Part shown: one piece after another, positions 9,003 to 16,443 of the stretch | Layout of the letters: every line of letters begins with the position of its first letter | Position numbering within the stretch: position 1 is the first letter of the stretch | Assembly: GCA_016712105.1 (NCBI GenBank) | Contig: JADJRU010000016.1 | Coordinates: 55,001-83,580 of the forward strand | Source: Ahniella sp. | GTDB taxonomy: Bacteria > Pseudomonadota > Gammaproteobacteria > Xanthomonadales > Ahniellaceae | Direction: 5' to 3' | Length of the DNA stretch: 28,580 nt | Position numbers and translations under genes: made by a program | Notes under the pieces: generated by a model | What the model was told of the DNA's origin: nothing | What the model saw: the letters and a program-made list of their open reading frames with translations, nothing else | Database searches by the model: none

Positions 9003-9130
9003 CTCCTCCCGCTTGCGGGAGAAGATGCCCGCAGGGCAGATGAGGGGAATCTGACGACAGACCTTGACGAGTCCAATCGGCCCCTCATCCGGTCCTGCGG
9101 GCCACCTTCTCCCGTAAAACGGGAGAAGGG
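9003..9130. repeat. Inverted pair of REP-like units (REPIN-like)
   Basis: Two copies in opposite orientation, 9003-9047 and 9081-9130, separated by 33 bp. Each has an internal palindrome (CTCCCG-ctt-GCGGGAG; CTCCCG-taaaa-CGGGAG), a GC-rich tail (GATGCCCGCAGGGC; GGTGGCCCGCAGGACC on the other strand) and ends in GATGAGGGG. The arms face each other, so the whole could fold into one long imperfect hairpin. Dimeric inverted REPs of this kind are usually mobilised by a RAYT transposase encoded elsewhere; none is in the window. Confidence 0.65.
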
Positions 9131-9206
9131 CAGCAGTTGCGCCGCGGTGTTTCCGCTTTGGACAAGATGCGGCACACTACGCCGTTGGATTCACAAGGAA
9201 CCTGCC

Positions 9207-10955
9207 ATGTTGCGACGTGCCCTGATTGTGCTGCCTATCCTGCTTGCGGCCTGTGCCGAATCCGAGCCGCCGAAGCCGGCGCCGGAAGCGCCGAAGCCAC
9301 CGGAATACCAGCCACTCAAAGTGACGCTGAAGCCGAATCATGAGTTCTCGCCGGAAATCACGGCCGAAGATTACGCCCAACACATCTTTACCCTGTCTTC
9401 GGACGAGTACGAAGGCCGTGATCCGGGCACACTCGGCGAACGCCTGACGATGAACTATCTGGAAAACGAACTGCGGCGCATCGGTTTCCTGCCGGCAGTG
9501 GGCGTGGATGGCCCGTGCAAGGCTTTCCCGTGTGAACACGCCAGCTTCTTTCAGCGTGTTCCGATGGTGTCGACCACAACCGATCCCGCTACCACGCTGA
9601 CGATCGACGTTGGCGGCCAGAAGCAGACACTCGCGATGGGCAAGGAAATGGTCATCGGTACCCGCAGCGGCGAGAACACCGTCACGATCGACGGCTCGGA
9701 ACTGGTCTTTGTCGGTTATGGCGTCAACGCGCCTGAAGCAGAGTGGAATGACTACGCCGGCGTCGACGTGAAGGGCAAGACCGTGGTCGTGATGGTCAAC
9801 GATCCCGGTTTCCTGCGTCAGGACGAAACCTTGTTCAAGGGCAAGGCCATGACGTATTACGGCCGCTGGACCTACAAGTTCGAAGAGGCCGCCCGCCAGG
9901 GCGCCAAGGCTGCCTTGATCATTCACGACACGGCACCGGCATCCTATGGCTGGGACGTGGTCGTCAACTCCTGGGGTGGTGCGCAGCACGACCTGCCGAA
10001 ATCGGAAGATCCGGAACCGCGGCTCGCGGCTCAGGGCTGGCTGAGTCTTGACGCGGCCAAGAACCTGTTCACGGCGGCCGGCCTCGATTTTGAAGCCGAG
10101 CGCCAACGCGCCGATCAACGCGGATTCACGGCTTCGGCACTGTCCGCCCAGCTGAGTGGCACGATCCAGAGCACGATCACGAACAACGCGTCCAACAACG
10201 TCGTGGCGATCCTGCCCGGTACCGAGAAGCCGAACGAATCGGTCCTGTATTCCATGCACTGGGATCACCTGGGCAAGAACGAGGAACTGACCGACGATCC
10301 GATCTTCAACGGGGCGATCGACAACGCCACCGGTGTCGCCTCCGCGCTCGAGATCGCCGCAGCGTTTGCGGCCTCGCCGGAAAAGCCGAAGCGCTCGGTT
10401 GTCCTGCTGTTCACGACACTCGAAGAGTCGGGACTGCTGGGCTCGCGGTATTTCGTCAAACATCCAGCTGTGCCACTCGACACGATGGCCGGCGTGATCA
10501 ACATGGACGCCAATCCGTTTGTCGGACGCGTGCGTGACTTCAGTGTGGCTGGCTGGGACCAGAACGGTCTGCAGGATCTGCTCGGCGACGTGCTCAAGGC
10601 GCAGAATCGGGTTCCTTCGCCGGAATCGAATCCGGAACGCGGTTATTACTTCCGGTCCGATCACTTCAACTTCGCGCGCGCGGGTGTGCCTGCGCTGCAT
10701 GCCGGTGCGGGTGACGACCATGTCGCCTACGGCCGGGCCTTCGTCGAGGAAATCAACCGCAAATATGACGAAGTGGCTTATCACAAGCCGCCGGACGAAT
10801 TTGACCCGGAGTGGGATTACGCCGGTTCGATGGAAGACATCAACGTCTACTACGAGCTGGGTCGCCGCCTGGCGAACTCGGGCGAGTGGCCGACTTGGCG
10901 TGAGGCAAGCGAATTCCGGCTGACGCGCGAAGCGTCGGACGAGTCGCGTCAGTAG
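9207..10955 (+). CDS. M28-family zinc metallopeptidase, lipoprotein
   Basis: 582-aa putative aminopeptidase. ATG 9207 is chosen because AAGGA lies 8 nt upstream and the protein then starts with a lipoprotein signal (lipobox LAAC, Cys13). A Pro-rich tether follows (to ~residue 35). A PA-type insert lies near residues 150-260 (LVFVGYGVNAPEAEWNDYAG). The M28 zinc site is complete in order: H in MHWDHLG, bridging D in NGAIDNATG, catalytic Glu in EESGLLGS, D in NMDANPF, and H in RSDHFNFA. Probably on the periplasmic face of a membrane, trimming peptides. The next gene starts 23 bp downstream on the same strand, so it may share the transcript of the RuBisCO-like cassette, although a functional link is not evident. 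Confidence 0.9.
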   Translation: MLRRALIVLPILLAACAESEPPKPAPEAPKPPEYQPLKVTLKPNHEFSPEITAEDYAQHIFTLSSDEYEGRDPGTLGERLTMNYLENELRRIGFLPAVGVDGPCKAFPCEHASFFQRVPMVSTTTDPATTLTIDVGGQKQTLAMGKEMVIGTRSGENTVTIDGSELVFVGYGVNAPEAEWNDYAGVDVKGKTVVVMVNDPGFLRQDETLFKGKAMTYYGRWTYKFEEAARQGAKAALIIHDTAPASYGWDVVVNSWGGAQHDLPKSEDPEPRLAAQGWLSLDAAKNLFTAAGLDFEAERQRADQRGFTASALSAQLSGTIQSTITNNASNNVVAILPGTEKPNESVLYSMHWDHLGKNEELTDDPIFNGAIDNATGVASALEIAAAFAASPEKPKRSVVLLFTTLEESGLLGSRYFVKHPAVPLDTMAGVINMDANPFVGRVRDFSVAGWDQNGLQDLLGDVLKAQNRVPSPESNPERGYYFRSDHFNFARAGVPALHAGAGDDHVAYGRAFVEEINRKYDEVAYHKPPDEFDPEWDYAGSMEDINVYYELGRRLANSGEWPTWREASEFRLTREASDESRQ

Positions 10956-10978
10956 TCGCGCCGACGGAACCCGCTGGG

Positions 10979-11938
10979 GTGCGGATCGCCTTCTTCTACG
11001 CCAACCGCTTCCACCACGCCATGCTGGCGCCGGTGGAAGCGCAACTGAAGGCGCGTGCCGAATGTGCGCGTTTTTCCTCGCTCGACGCCATGCGCGCGTT
11101 CGATCCACAAGTGATCGTGCTGGCGGAAAATCCAAGCAATCAGGCGCGGATCGCCGCACCGAATGCGAAGATCGTCTGGACGCGCCATGGGTTCGCGAAC
11201 AAGCGTTATCTCGGCTATTCGATGTCGGTGTGTGATTACGCCTGTTTGTCCAGCGAGTGGATTCGCGATCGTTATCGTGCACAGGGTATGCATGCCGGCA
11301 TCGACGAGTGGGTCACCGGCTTCGTACCGATGGACTTGATGTTTCGACGCTTGAATGAAGCGAAGGCGAGGTCACACAAGACCCTGCTGTACGCGCCAAC
11401 ATTTAATCCGAACATGGCGTCCGTTCGGCCTTTGGGCAAATCCTGGGCACTCGACCTGCGCCGTCGATTCCCCGAGCTGCACATCCGCATCAAACCGCAT
11501 CCGCATACCGCGAAGGAGCAACCACTCTGGATCGCGCGGTGGCGCAGTTGGGCCGAAGCCGATTCCGGCATCGAACTGATCGAAGATCTGGATCGCGACA
11601 TCTATGAGCTGATGCCGGACACCGATGTGTTGCTGACCGATGCATCCAGCGTCATGTTCTATTTCCTCGCGTTGGATCGGCCGATCATTCTGGTCGACAA
11701 CCCGATGCGGTTCGAAGACCGCCAGCGATTCTCTCCGGATGCCGAAGAGTGGGCGTGGCGGGATATCGGTGACCGCATCGAATCCGGGGATCAGTTGCCG
11801 GATGCCGTGGCGTCGGCACTCGCTTCACCGGGTCAGTTGTCGGGCATTCGTCAGCAACGCGCCCAACAGATTTTCGGCGGATTGTTCGATGGTCGTGCCG
11901 CCGAGCGTGTGGCATCAAACGTTCTGGCGCTGCGATGA
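10979..11938 (+). CDS. CDP-glycerol glycerophosphotransferase-like protein (TagB/TagF family)
   Basis: 319-aa protein resembling the catalytic GT-B domain of teichoic-acid polymerases/primases (Glyphos_transf family), which transfer alditol phosphate from a CDP-alditol to an acceptor. Visible family motifs: TRHGFANK (H70-G71) in the N-terminal half, LLYAPTFNP (~137-145), the IKPHPHT block (~171-177), and TDASSVMFYFLALDRPII (~220-237), the usual nucleotide-binding end. There is no membrane helix or signal, and it is shorter than TagF (~700 aa) because the N-terminal extension is missing. The start is GTG 10979, 23 bp after the peptidase stop. The 3' end overlaps the cytidylyltransferase gene (ATGA 11935-11938). 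Acceptor and donor are unknown; family call firm, substrate not. Confidence 0.82.
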   Translation: MRIAFFYANRFHHAMLAPVEAQLKARAECARFSSLDAMRAFDPQVIVLAENPSNQARIAAPNAKIVWTRHGFANKRYLGYSMSVCDYACLSSEWIRDRYRAQGMHAGIDEWVTGFVPMDLMFRRLNEAKARSHKTLLYAPTFNPNMASVRPLGKSWALDLRRRFPELHIRIKPHPHTAKEQPLWIARWRSWAEADSGIELIEDLDRDIYELMPDTDVLLTDASSVMFYFLALDRPIILVDNPMRFEDRQRFSPDAEEWAWRDIGDRIESGDQLPDAVASALASPGQLSGIRQQRAQQIFGGLFDGRAAERVASNVLALR

Positions 11939-12612
11939 CCGCACACCCGGTCTCCGTTCTGGTCGCTGCGGCGGGCGTCGGCAGTCGTTTGGGGCTGGGT
12001 CCGAAGGCATTCCTCGAACTGGCTGGCCGGTCTTTGCTGGCCCGCGTCACCGATACGGCGTTGGCCCTGACCGATGACGTTCATGCTGCGATTCCCCAGG
12101 GTTTCCTCGACCTGGCGCGAGCTCAGGTCGACGGTCGGGTTGTCTTGCTCGAAGGCGGTGCGTCGCGACAGGAAACGTTCACGCGCCTGCTGCCGTTTGC
12201 CCGCGGCGAAATTGTGCTGCTGCTCGACATCGCGCGTCCGTTGCTGAGTGTCGCCTTGTGCCGGCGCGTCATCGATGCCGCGGCGCGAACCGGTGCGGCG
12301 GGCGCATTTGTGCCCGCACTGGTGCCCTGTGCGCGGGTGGATACGGACGGCCGTGTCATCGAGGCCGTTGCCGCCTCCGATTACCGATTGCCGCAGATGC
12401 CCCAGGCGTTTCGTCGGGAAGTGCTGGTTTCGGTGCTGGAGCGTGCTGCACAACAGGGTCTCCAGCGCCAGACCATCTGGCAGCTCACGGTCGAACTGGG
12501 CGTACCCTTGCAGGCAGTACCCGGCGAACCCGACAACATCAAGATCACCGAACCAAACGACTGGCGCCTCGCGCAGCAGATCGTTGCCGGTCACAACCAG
12601 GACACCCCATGA
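11935..12612 (+). CDS. IspD/TarI-like cytidylyltransferase
   Basis: 225-aa nucleotidyltransferase that should join CTP to a phosphorylated alcohol or sugar, giving a CDP-linked product. It keeps the family framework: the CTP loop AAAGVGSRLGLGPKAF (R18, K24), GGASRQETF, LLLDIARPL (D98 in place of the usual HDAARP), PQAFR and PDNIKITEPNDW with its lysine. It departs from true IspD at the TPQ motif: QMPQ has Met155 where IspD normally has the substrate-contacting Thr. Both ends overlap neighbours by 4 nt (ATGA), joining it to the glycerophosphotransferase-like gene and the RuBisCO-like gene. Because of this context I read it as a dedicated CDP-alcohol enzyme rather than the housekeeping ispD of the MEP pathway; absence of another ispD in the genome would reverse that. 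Confidence 0.78.
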   Translation: MTAHPVSVLVAAAGVGSRLGLGPKAFLELAGRSLLARVTDTALALTDDVHAAIPQGFLDLARAQVDGRVVLLEGGASRQETFTRLLPFARGEIVLLLDIARPLLSVALCRRVIDAAARTGAAGAFVPALVPCARVDTDGRVIEAVAASDYRLPQMPQAFRREVLVSVLERAAQQGLQRQTIWQLTVELGVPLQAVPGEPDNIKITEPNDWRLAQQIVAGHNQDTP

Positions 12613-13856
12613 GTTCAGAATCGTTGTCGACCGAACACGCCGAGTGGTTTCGCTGGTCCGCCGAACTGGATCCCGCGCTGTATGTGTTTGCGCGTTATCG
12701 CATCGTCACGGCCCAGCCGGTCGACGTCGTCACGCTTGCCATGGCACGCGAACAGAGCGCCTGCACCACGAGCCTGCCGATCGGAGACCTGGAACTCCGG
12801 GCGCATACCGCGCGAGTGGTGTCGATCGACGATCTCGGGCCCAGCAACGTCCGTGCGTTGCCGCGGTATCGACTGACCACGTCGGTGTATGCCGATGTGG
12901 CAACCGCGAACGAAGCGACTGCATTCGAGGTGGTGATCGCGTATCCCACCGCCAATCTCAAGCCGACCGCCAGTTGCCTGCTGAACCACTGCTACGGTGA
13001 GATTGCCCGCCTGGGATTCCTGGATGCGGCGAAGCTCATCGAGCTCAAGTTGCCGGAAACATTCGAGGCCGCATTCCCGGGTCCGCACTTTGGCGCGGAA
13101 GGGTTCCGCAAGCGTCTGGGCGTGTACGGTCGCCCCTTCTTCTGCCGATCCACGCGGCCCGCCGTCGGGTTGGATACGAACCAGTTGCTGCAGGTGATCG
13201 AGCCGGTCCTTCGGGGCGGATTCGATGCGATCAAGGATGACGAGTTGTCGGAGGATCTTGTCCCCTCGACCATCAACGAGCGTTACCAGCGGGTTGCGGC
13301 CTTGCGCGATCGGCTCGTTGCCGAGACCGGCGAACGAAAGCTGCTGTTCGCGAATCTCATTGCGGAAGACCAGTTCGAAGTGATCGCGGAATGTGCGAGG
13401 CGCCATGGTTTCGATGGTGTACTGGTCGCGCCTGGGCTCAATGGCTTCGGGGCGATCCGCCGTGCGAGTGAACTGGGCTTCATCGTGCTCGCCCACAATG
13501 CCGGTGTTGATGGGATGGTGCGTCCCCTGCATGTCGGCATCAGCGAGGCGGTATGGACTCAGCTCTGCCGGCTCAGTGGCGCCGACCTGATCATGATGCC
13601 GGGCGAATTTGGTGGCGGCACTGAACCGCGCGCGGCGAATGCTGCCGAAGCAGCGGTGCTCGCTGAATGTTGTGGGCCAATGCGCGGAGTGCCCGCCGCG
13701 GTGCCCGTGCTAGCCGGCGGCAAACGTCCGGAGCGCTTGCCGCTGTACCGCGGCATCATCGGCAGTGACGATTACTTCCTGATCATCGCCACGGCGGTCG
13801 ACGACCATCCTGAAGGCATCGAGGTAGGTGCGCGGGCGTTCCGTCTGGCTTGCTGA
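12609..13856 (+). CDS. RuBisCO-like protein (form IV, RLP)
   Basis: 415-aa protein with the RuBisCO large-subunit fold: an N-terminal domain (AREQSACTT matches the AxESS region; LLNHCYGE matches the N123 region), then GPHFGAEGFRKRLGVYGRPFF, the barrel motif RGGFDAIKDDE, and a C-terminal DDHPEGIEVGARAFR. K209, D211 and E212 match the carbamylated Lys201 and metal ligands Asp203/Glu204. The Lys175/Lys177 pair is replaced by R183/A185 at exactly the same 26-residue spacing. The segments for Arg295, His327 and Lys334 are also altered (AHNAGVDG; MMPGEFGGG). It therefore cannot be a CO2-fixing enzyme; known RLPs are enolases, isomerases or decarboxylases of sugar phosphates. The frame is open to 12258, but ATG 12609 overlaps the preceding stop (ATGA) and gives the family length. 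Confidence 0.88.
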   Translation: MSSESLSTEHAEWFRWSAELDPALYVFARYRIVTAQPVDVVTLAMAREQSACTTSLPIGDLELRAHTARVVSIDDLGPSNVRALPRYRLTTSVYADVATANEATAFEVVIAYPTANLKPTASCLLNHCYGEIARLGFLDAAKLIELKLPETFEAAFPGPHFGAEGFRKRLGVYGRPFFCRSTRPAVGLDTNQLLQVIEPVLRGGFDAIKDDELSEDLVPSTINERYQRVAALRDRLVAETGERKLLFANLIAEDQFEVIAECARRHGFDGVLVAPGLNGFGAIRRASELGFIVLAHNAGVDGMVRPLHVGISEAVWTQLCRLSGADLIMMPGEFGGGTEPRAANAAEAAVLAECCGPMRGVPAAVPVLAGGKRPERLPLYRGIIGSDDYFLIIATAVDDHPEGIEVGARAFRLAC

Positions 13857-13895
13857 TCTGGCGGGCCGTGTTTGGACAGCCCGTCAGCTTTTCTT
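13852..13895 (+). terminator. Terminator of the RLP cassette, overlapping a convergent stop
   Basis: GCTGA (13852-13856) pairs with TCAGC (13884-13888), and GGGC pairs with GCCC inside it across an internal loop; the right arm is followed by TTTTCTT on the + strand. The hairpin contains the RLP stop codon in one arm and the stop codon of the convergent gene in the other, an economical convergent ending. The stem is imperfect. Confidence 0.45.
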
Positions 13896-15184
13896 GCCGA
13901 ACGGCCACTTGATCTTGCCGAGCAGGCTCTTGTCGGCATTGGCGTTCGAGCCGGGTAGTGGCTGGCGTTGTTTGGCGAACCACTCGAGTTCGCCAATGGC
14001 GTCGTAGGCGTTCACCAGATTGAACACGTCATCCATGCTGGCGCCGGCTTCCTGTGCGATTTCATTGAGCCGTCGGGCCGGGCCCAGCATGATGTCGACA
14101 ATCCGGCCGTGGCTGCGGAAATCACGTTCCACCGTGACGGGCCTTTTGACCCGAAACGTGCCGGCCGGGTCGAACTTGCGTCCCAAGTGGCCCGTCCCCT
14201 TCATGACCTGATCCAGCCAGACTACGTCGTTATAGGCATAAGCCGTGGCCCGCGCGCGGACTTCGTTGAGGTCGCGCGAGGTCAGCACCCGCAAAGATTT
14301 CAGCGGAATGGACTGTTGGCAGTACGGCGCCAGCTCCGACAGAGGCGCCTCGGAAAACACCAGGCGATTCTTGGGATCAAGGATCAGTGCCGGCAGTGCG
14401 TCGGTTTGCAGTTGCGACGGGGCAGCCACCTCGGAGCCATCAAGGATGTCGCGCAAGCTGGCGTGCCCCGGTCGACTGCGTCTTTGGCAAAACGCAGCAA
14501 CTCGTCGTCGTTGAAGGTCTCGCCGAGGATGCCGCGCACCGAATCTCCTTGGCGCTTTTCGGCACGGGCGCCACTGCTGGGTGCAGCCTGGATGGTGACC
14601 TTCTCATCAAGCGTCACGGCAGGTTTCGGCGCAACTTTCCGTGCCGACGGGTTGGCTTTCAGCATTTCGTCGAGCCCGAGTGCGATGCCCGAATCACGGC
14701 TGAGGGACGCATGGTGCTGGTCCGACACGGTTTCGGCAGCCGTTGCTTCCGCGCGGGCGCGGGCGCGCGACCAGAAATCGCCGGCATCGGTTGATTGGCC
14801 TTGTGGCGCCTCATTGGACCGGAAGTAGAAATCTTCATCGGCGTGGCCGATCGGTGCGCCCGTTGTCACCGACGGTCGTGCGGCACCGCGCATGACTTCG
14901 ACGAAGGAATCAAGCTTGAACGGCACACGCAGAGTGAATCCGGGCTCATCCGGCATTCCGTCGTGCAGCACCACGGCGCAACGGACCCCGGAAGCCTGGG
15001 CACGGGTTCGCGCCATCTGGCCGGCCAGATCTCGCGGATCGACCACGATCAGATCGGCGATGTCTTCAAGGCCCCACTTCCATGCTTGCCCGAGGACTGG
15101 CATCGCCCGGCGCAGCAAAAGACGCATGTGCGCGGTCAACTCTTCGCTGACCCCCACCACTGCGATGATCTTCTCGTTGGACAT
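13884..15184 (-). CDS. Hypothetical protein with receiver-like N-terminus, split by a one-base frameshift
   Basis: I do not recognise the family. ATG 15184 is preceded by GAGGGT. The first ~100 residues look like a degenerate response-regulator receiver: strands IIAVVGV, DLIVVDP (Asp at the usual phospho-acceptor place), CAVVLHDG, and RVPFKLDSF resembling the K-P-F switch. A low-complexity linker follows. The C-terminal ~190 residues contain DPKNRLVFSEAPL and a helical end (RRLNEIAQEAGASMDDVFNLVNAYDAIGELEW). The N-terminal frame is lost in a run of four Gs (+ strand 14466-14469); one more G restores AKDAVDRGHASLRDILDG and a 433-aa product. It lies beside the minor-pilin cluster and is convergent with the RLP gene; a role in surface motility or signalling is only a guess. 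Confidence 0.6.
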
Positions 15185-15244
15185 GAGCCACCCTCAACCA
15201 AGGGGCCTAGTGTCGGACCAGATGACCAGTGTCGCAAGGCCCGC

Positions 15245-15266
15245 AGCGTTTCGGTTTCCAAACGCT
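15245..15266 (-). terminator. Hairpin after the pilE-like gene
   Basis: AGCGTTT (15245-15251) pairs perfectly with AAACGCT (15260-15266) around an 8-nt loop, 21 nt beyond the pilE-like stop and before the next - strand gene. There is no T-tract on the - strand; it may weaken rather than end transcription. Confidence 0.3.
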
Positions 15267-15286
15267 TCGTTGATCGACGGCCGGGT

Positions 15287-15697
15287 CTACCAGCAAGACG
15301 CCGGCAATCGGGATTCCCGAGTGACCACCAATTCGGCACAGGGTGAGTCGCCCTGGCGGTCTTCAGACTGGCTGCCTTTGGCTTGGGCGGTCAGCAAATA
15401 CGAGTTCGGACCGTCTTGACGAAGCGCCACCCTATACCAACGGGACGACGGGTGGTCCTCGAGCAGCCGTACAATGCCCAGCTCTGCGGTCGACCCAAAG
15501 GCGGGGCGCTCCGCCCGCCAGCGCTCCTGGCGCAATTGGATATCGGACAACAACGCCTGGACTTCCACCCGGCGAGCCTTTCTGAGCGAGCTGTGGATCG
15601 CCGGGATCGTCAAGGTTGCCAGCAGGGTGACCAACAACACGACGACAGCCAACTCGATCAATGAAAACCCGGATTTGCGGATCGGTGCGAGGGTCAT
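15287..15697 (-). CDS. pilE: Type IV pilin-like minor pilin (PilE type)
   Basis: 136-aa type IV pilin-like protein. A short basic leader is followed by the prepilin peptidase site (G-FSLIEL, Glu at +5) and the hydrophobic alpha-1 helix (AVVVLLVTLLATLTIPAI), then LRKARRVEVQALLSDIQLRQERWR. The C-terminal part has a cysteine pair (SPCAELVV...ASCW) as in the D-loop of minor pilins. PilE-type minor pilins prime and join the pilus tip complex in the inner membrane. Here the gene is on - strand and divergent from fimT-pilW-pilX-pilV, whereas it usually ends that operon. Symbol by similarity only. Confidence 0.78.
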   Translation of the reverse strand: MTLAPIRKSGFSLIELAVVVLLVTLLATLTIPAIHSSLRKARRVEVQALLSDIQLRQERWRAERPAFGSTAELGIVRLLEDHPSSRWYRVALRQDGPNSYLLTAQAKGSQSEDRQGDSPCAELVVTRESRLPASCW

Positions 15698-15861
15698 TCG
15701 GCCCGGCTGGTCGACAAGTGATGGAGGCCAAGCCTAACATCGCTTCCAGCTCCATCCTCTGAACCCGGATACCCGCTCATCGGTAGTTGCACAGCGCTTA
15801 TCGGTTCTTGCTTGAATGCCTGCTTTGCCCGCCGGTACTGTCGTCTTCGGAGGTCAAATCA

Positions 15862-16443
15862 ATGTTCGCAAAACCGAAGCCTGTCCTGGGTGGCAGGGGT
15901 GTCACGTTGGTTGAACTGGCGGTCACCTTGTCGGTACTGACGATCCTGTCGTTGATCGCCGCACCAACGTTTTCCGACCATATCCAAAGGGCGCGGATTC
16001 GTGCCGCCGCTGAGGCCCTGACCGATTTGTTTGTTCTCTCTCGTTCCGAGGCAATCAAACGAGGCAGCGAGGTGTCCGTTACCACGGCAGGAACACCGCG
16101 ATCCTGGTGTGCGGGGGCCAGTGATGCCGGGGCGAAGGAGCCCGGTGCCATGGCGGGGCCAGCCGCCGCCTGCGATTGCTCGGCTGCAGCTGCCTGTGTG
16201 GTCGGCGATGAACGCCTCGTGGTGGACGGCACCGACTTTCGTGATGTGACGCTGGCCAACATCGGTGGAACCGTCACCTTTGATGGCAAGCATGGAACGC
16301 TATCCAATCTCGTTCCAACCACGTTCCATCTCGCGGTAGCCGACCGCTACCGTCTGCGCGTGGCCGTGGGCGCCACAGGTGTGTCGAGCACTTGTGTGCC
16401 CGTAGCTGACGCACCGATCTCGGGCATTCCACCGTGCCCGTAA
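15862..16443 (+). CDS. fimT: Minor pseudopilin FimT/GspH type
   Basis: 193-aa minor pilin. GGAGGT lies 7 nt before ATG 15862, so I reject the longer frame from 15787. The leader ends at the prepilin peptidase site G-VTLVELAV, followed by the hydrophobic helix (TLSVLTILSLIAAPTF) and the GspH/FimT segment ARIRAAAEALTDLFVLSRSEAIKRG. The C-terminal half is Cys-containing (CDCSAAAACVV, STCVPV, PPCP). FimT/FimU-type proteins form the base of the minor-pilin tip complex, and in competent relatives FimT can bind DNA. The 164-bp divergent region upstream (15698-15861) must hold promoters for both this operon and the pilE-like gene; I see no convincing boxes. Confidence 0.82.
   Translation: MFAKPKPVLGGRGVTLVELAVTLSVLTILSLIAAPTFSDHIQRARIRAAAEALTDLFVLSRSEAIKRGSEVSVTTAGTPRSWCAGASDAGAKEPGAMAGPAAACDCSAAAACVVGDERLVVDGTDFRDVTLANIGGTVTFDGKHGTLSNLVPTTFHLAVADRYRLRVAVGATGVSSTCVPVADAPISGIPPCP

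Larger units (their letters stand above)
8815..9206 (+). other. Non-coding region between queE and the M28 peptidase gene
   Basis: 392 bp with no ORF I can support and no tRNA that I can fold. It holds a strong hairpin (8862-8884) and three REP-like repeat units (one near 8935, an inverted pair at 9003-9130), annotated separately. The last 70 bp must carry the promoter of the peptidase gene, but I see no clear -35/-10 pair. Confidence 0.6.

Noticed and set aside
9003..9130. CRISPR array
   Set aside because: Only a few non-identical palindromic units, in opposite orientations and without regular spacers.
8815..9206. tRNA gene or queC after queE
   Set aside because: No cloverleaf with a T-arm GGTTCRA motif and no QueC-like ORF; the region is explained by hairpins and repeats.
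9177..11282. 701-aa open frame on - strand opposite the M28 and TagB/F-like genes
   Set aside because: Arg/His-rich composition and a span across two confident genes; codon-position artefact of high GC.
12258..12608. 117-codon N-terminal extension of the RuBisCO-like ORF
   Set aside because: It lies wholly within the cytidylyltransferase gene, and ATG 12609 gives the normal RLP length with an ATGA overlap.
12609..13856. A carbon-fixing RuBisCO
   Set aside because: Lys175 and Lys177 equivalents are Arg and Ala and other substrate residues are changed; no small subunit or phosphoribulokinase gene is present.
14466..14469. Programmed ribosomal frameshift in the hypothetical gene
   Set aside because: No slippery heptamer or strong downstream structure is evident, and four other genes show the same one-base type of break.
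15787..15861. N-terminal extension of FimT from an upstream start
   Set aside because: A GGAGGT ribosome-binding site sits 7 nt before ATG 15862, and prepilins need a short leader before the cleavage site.
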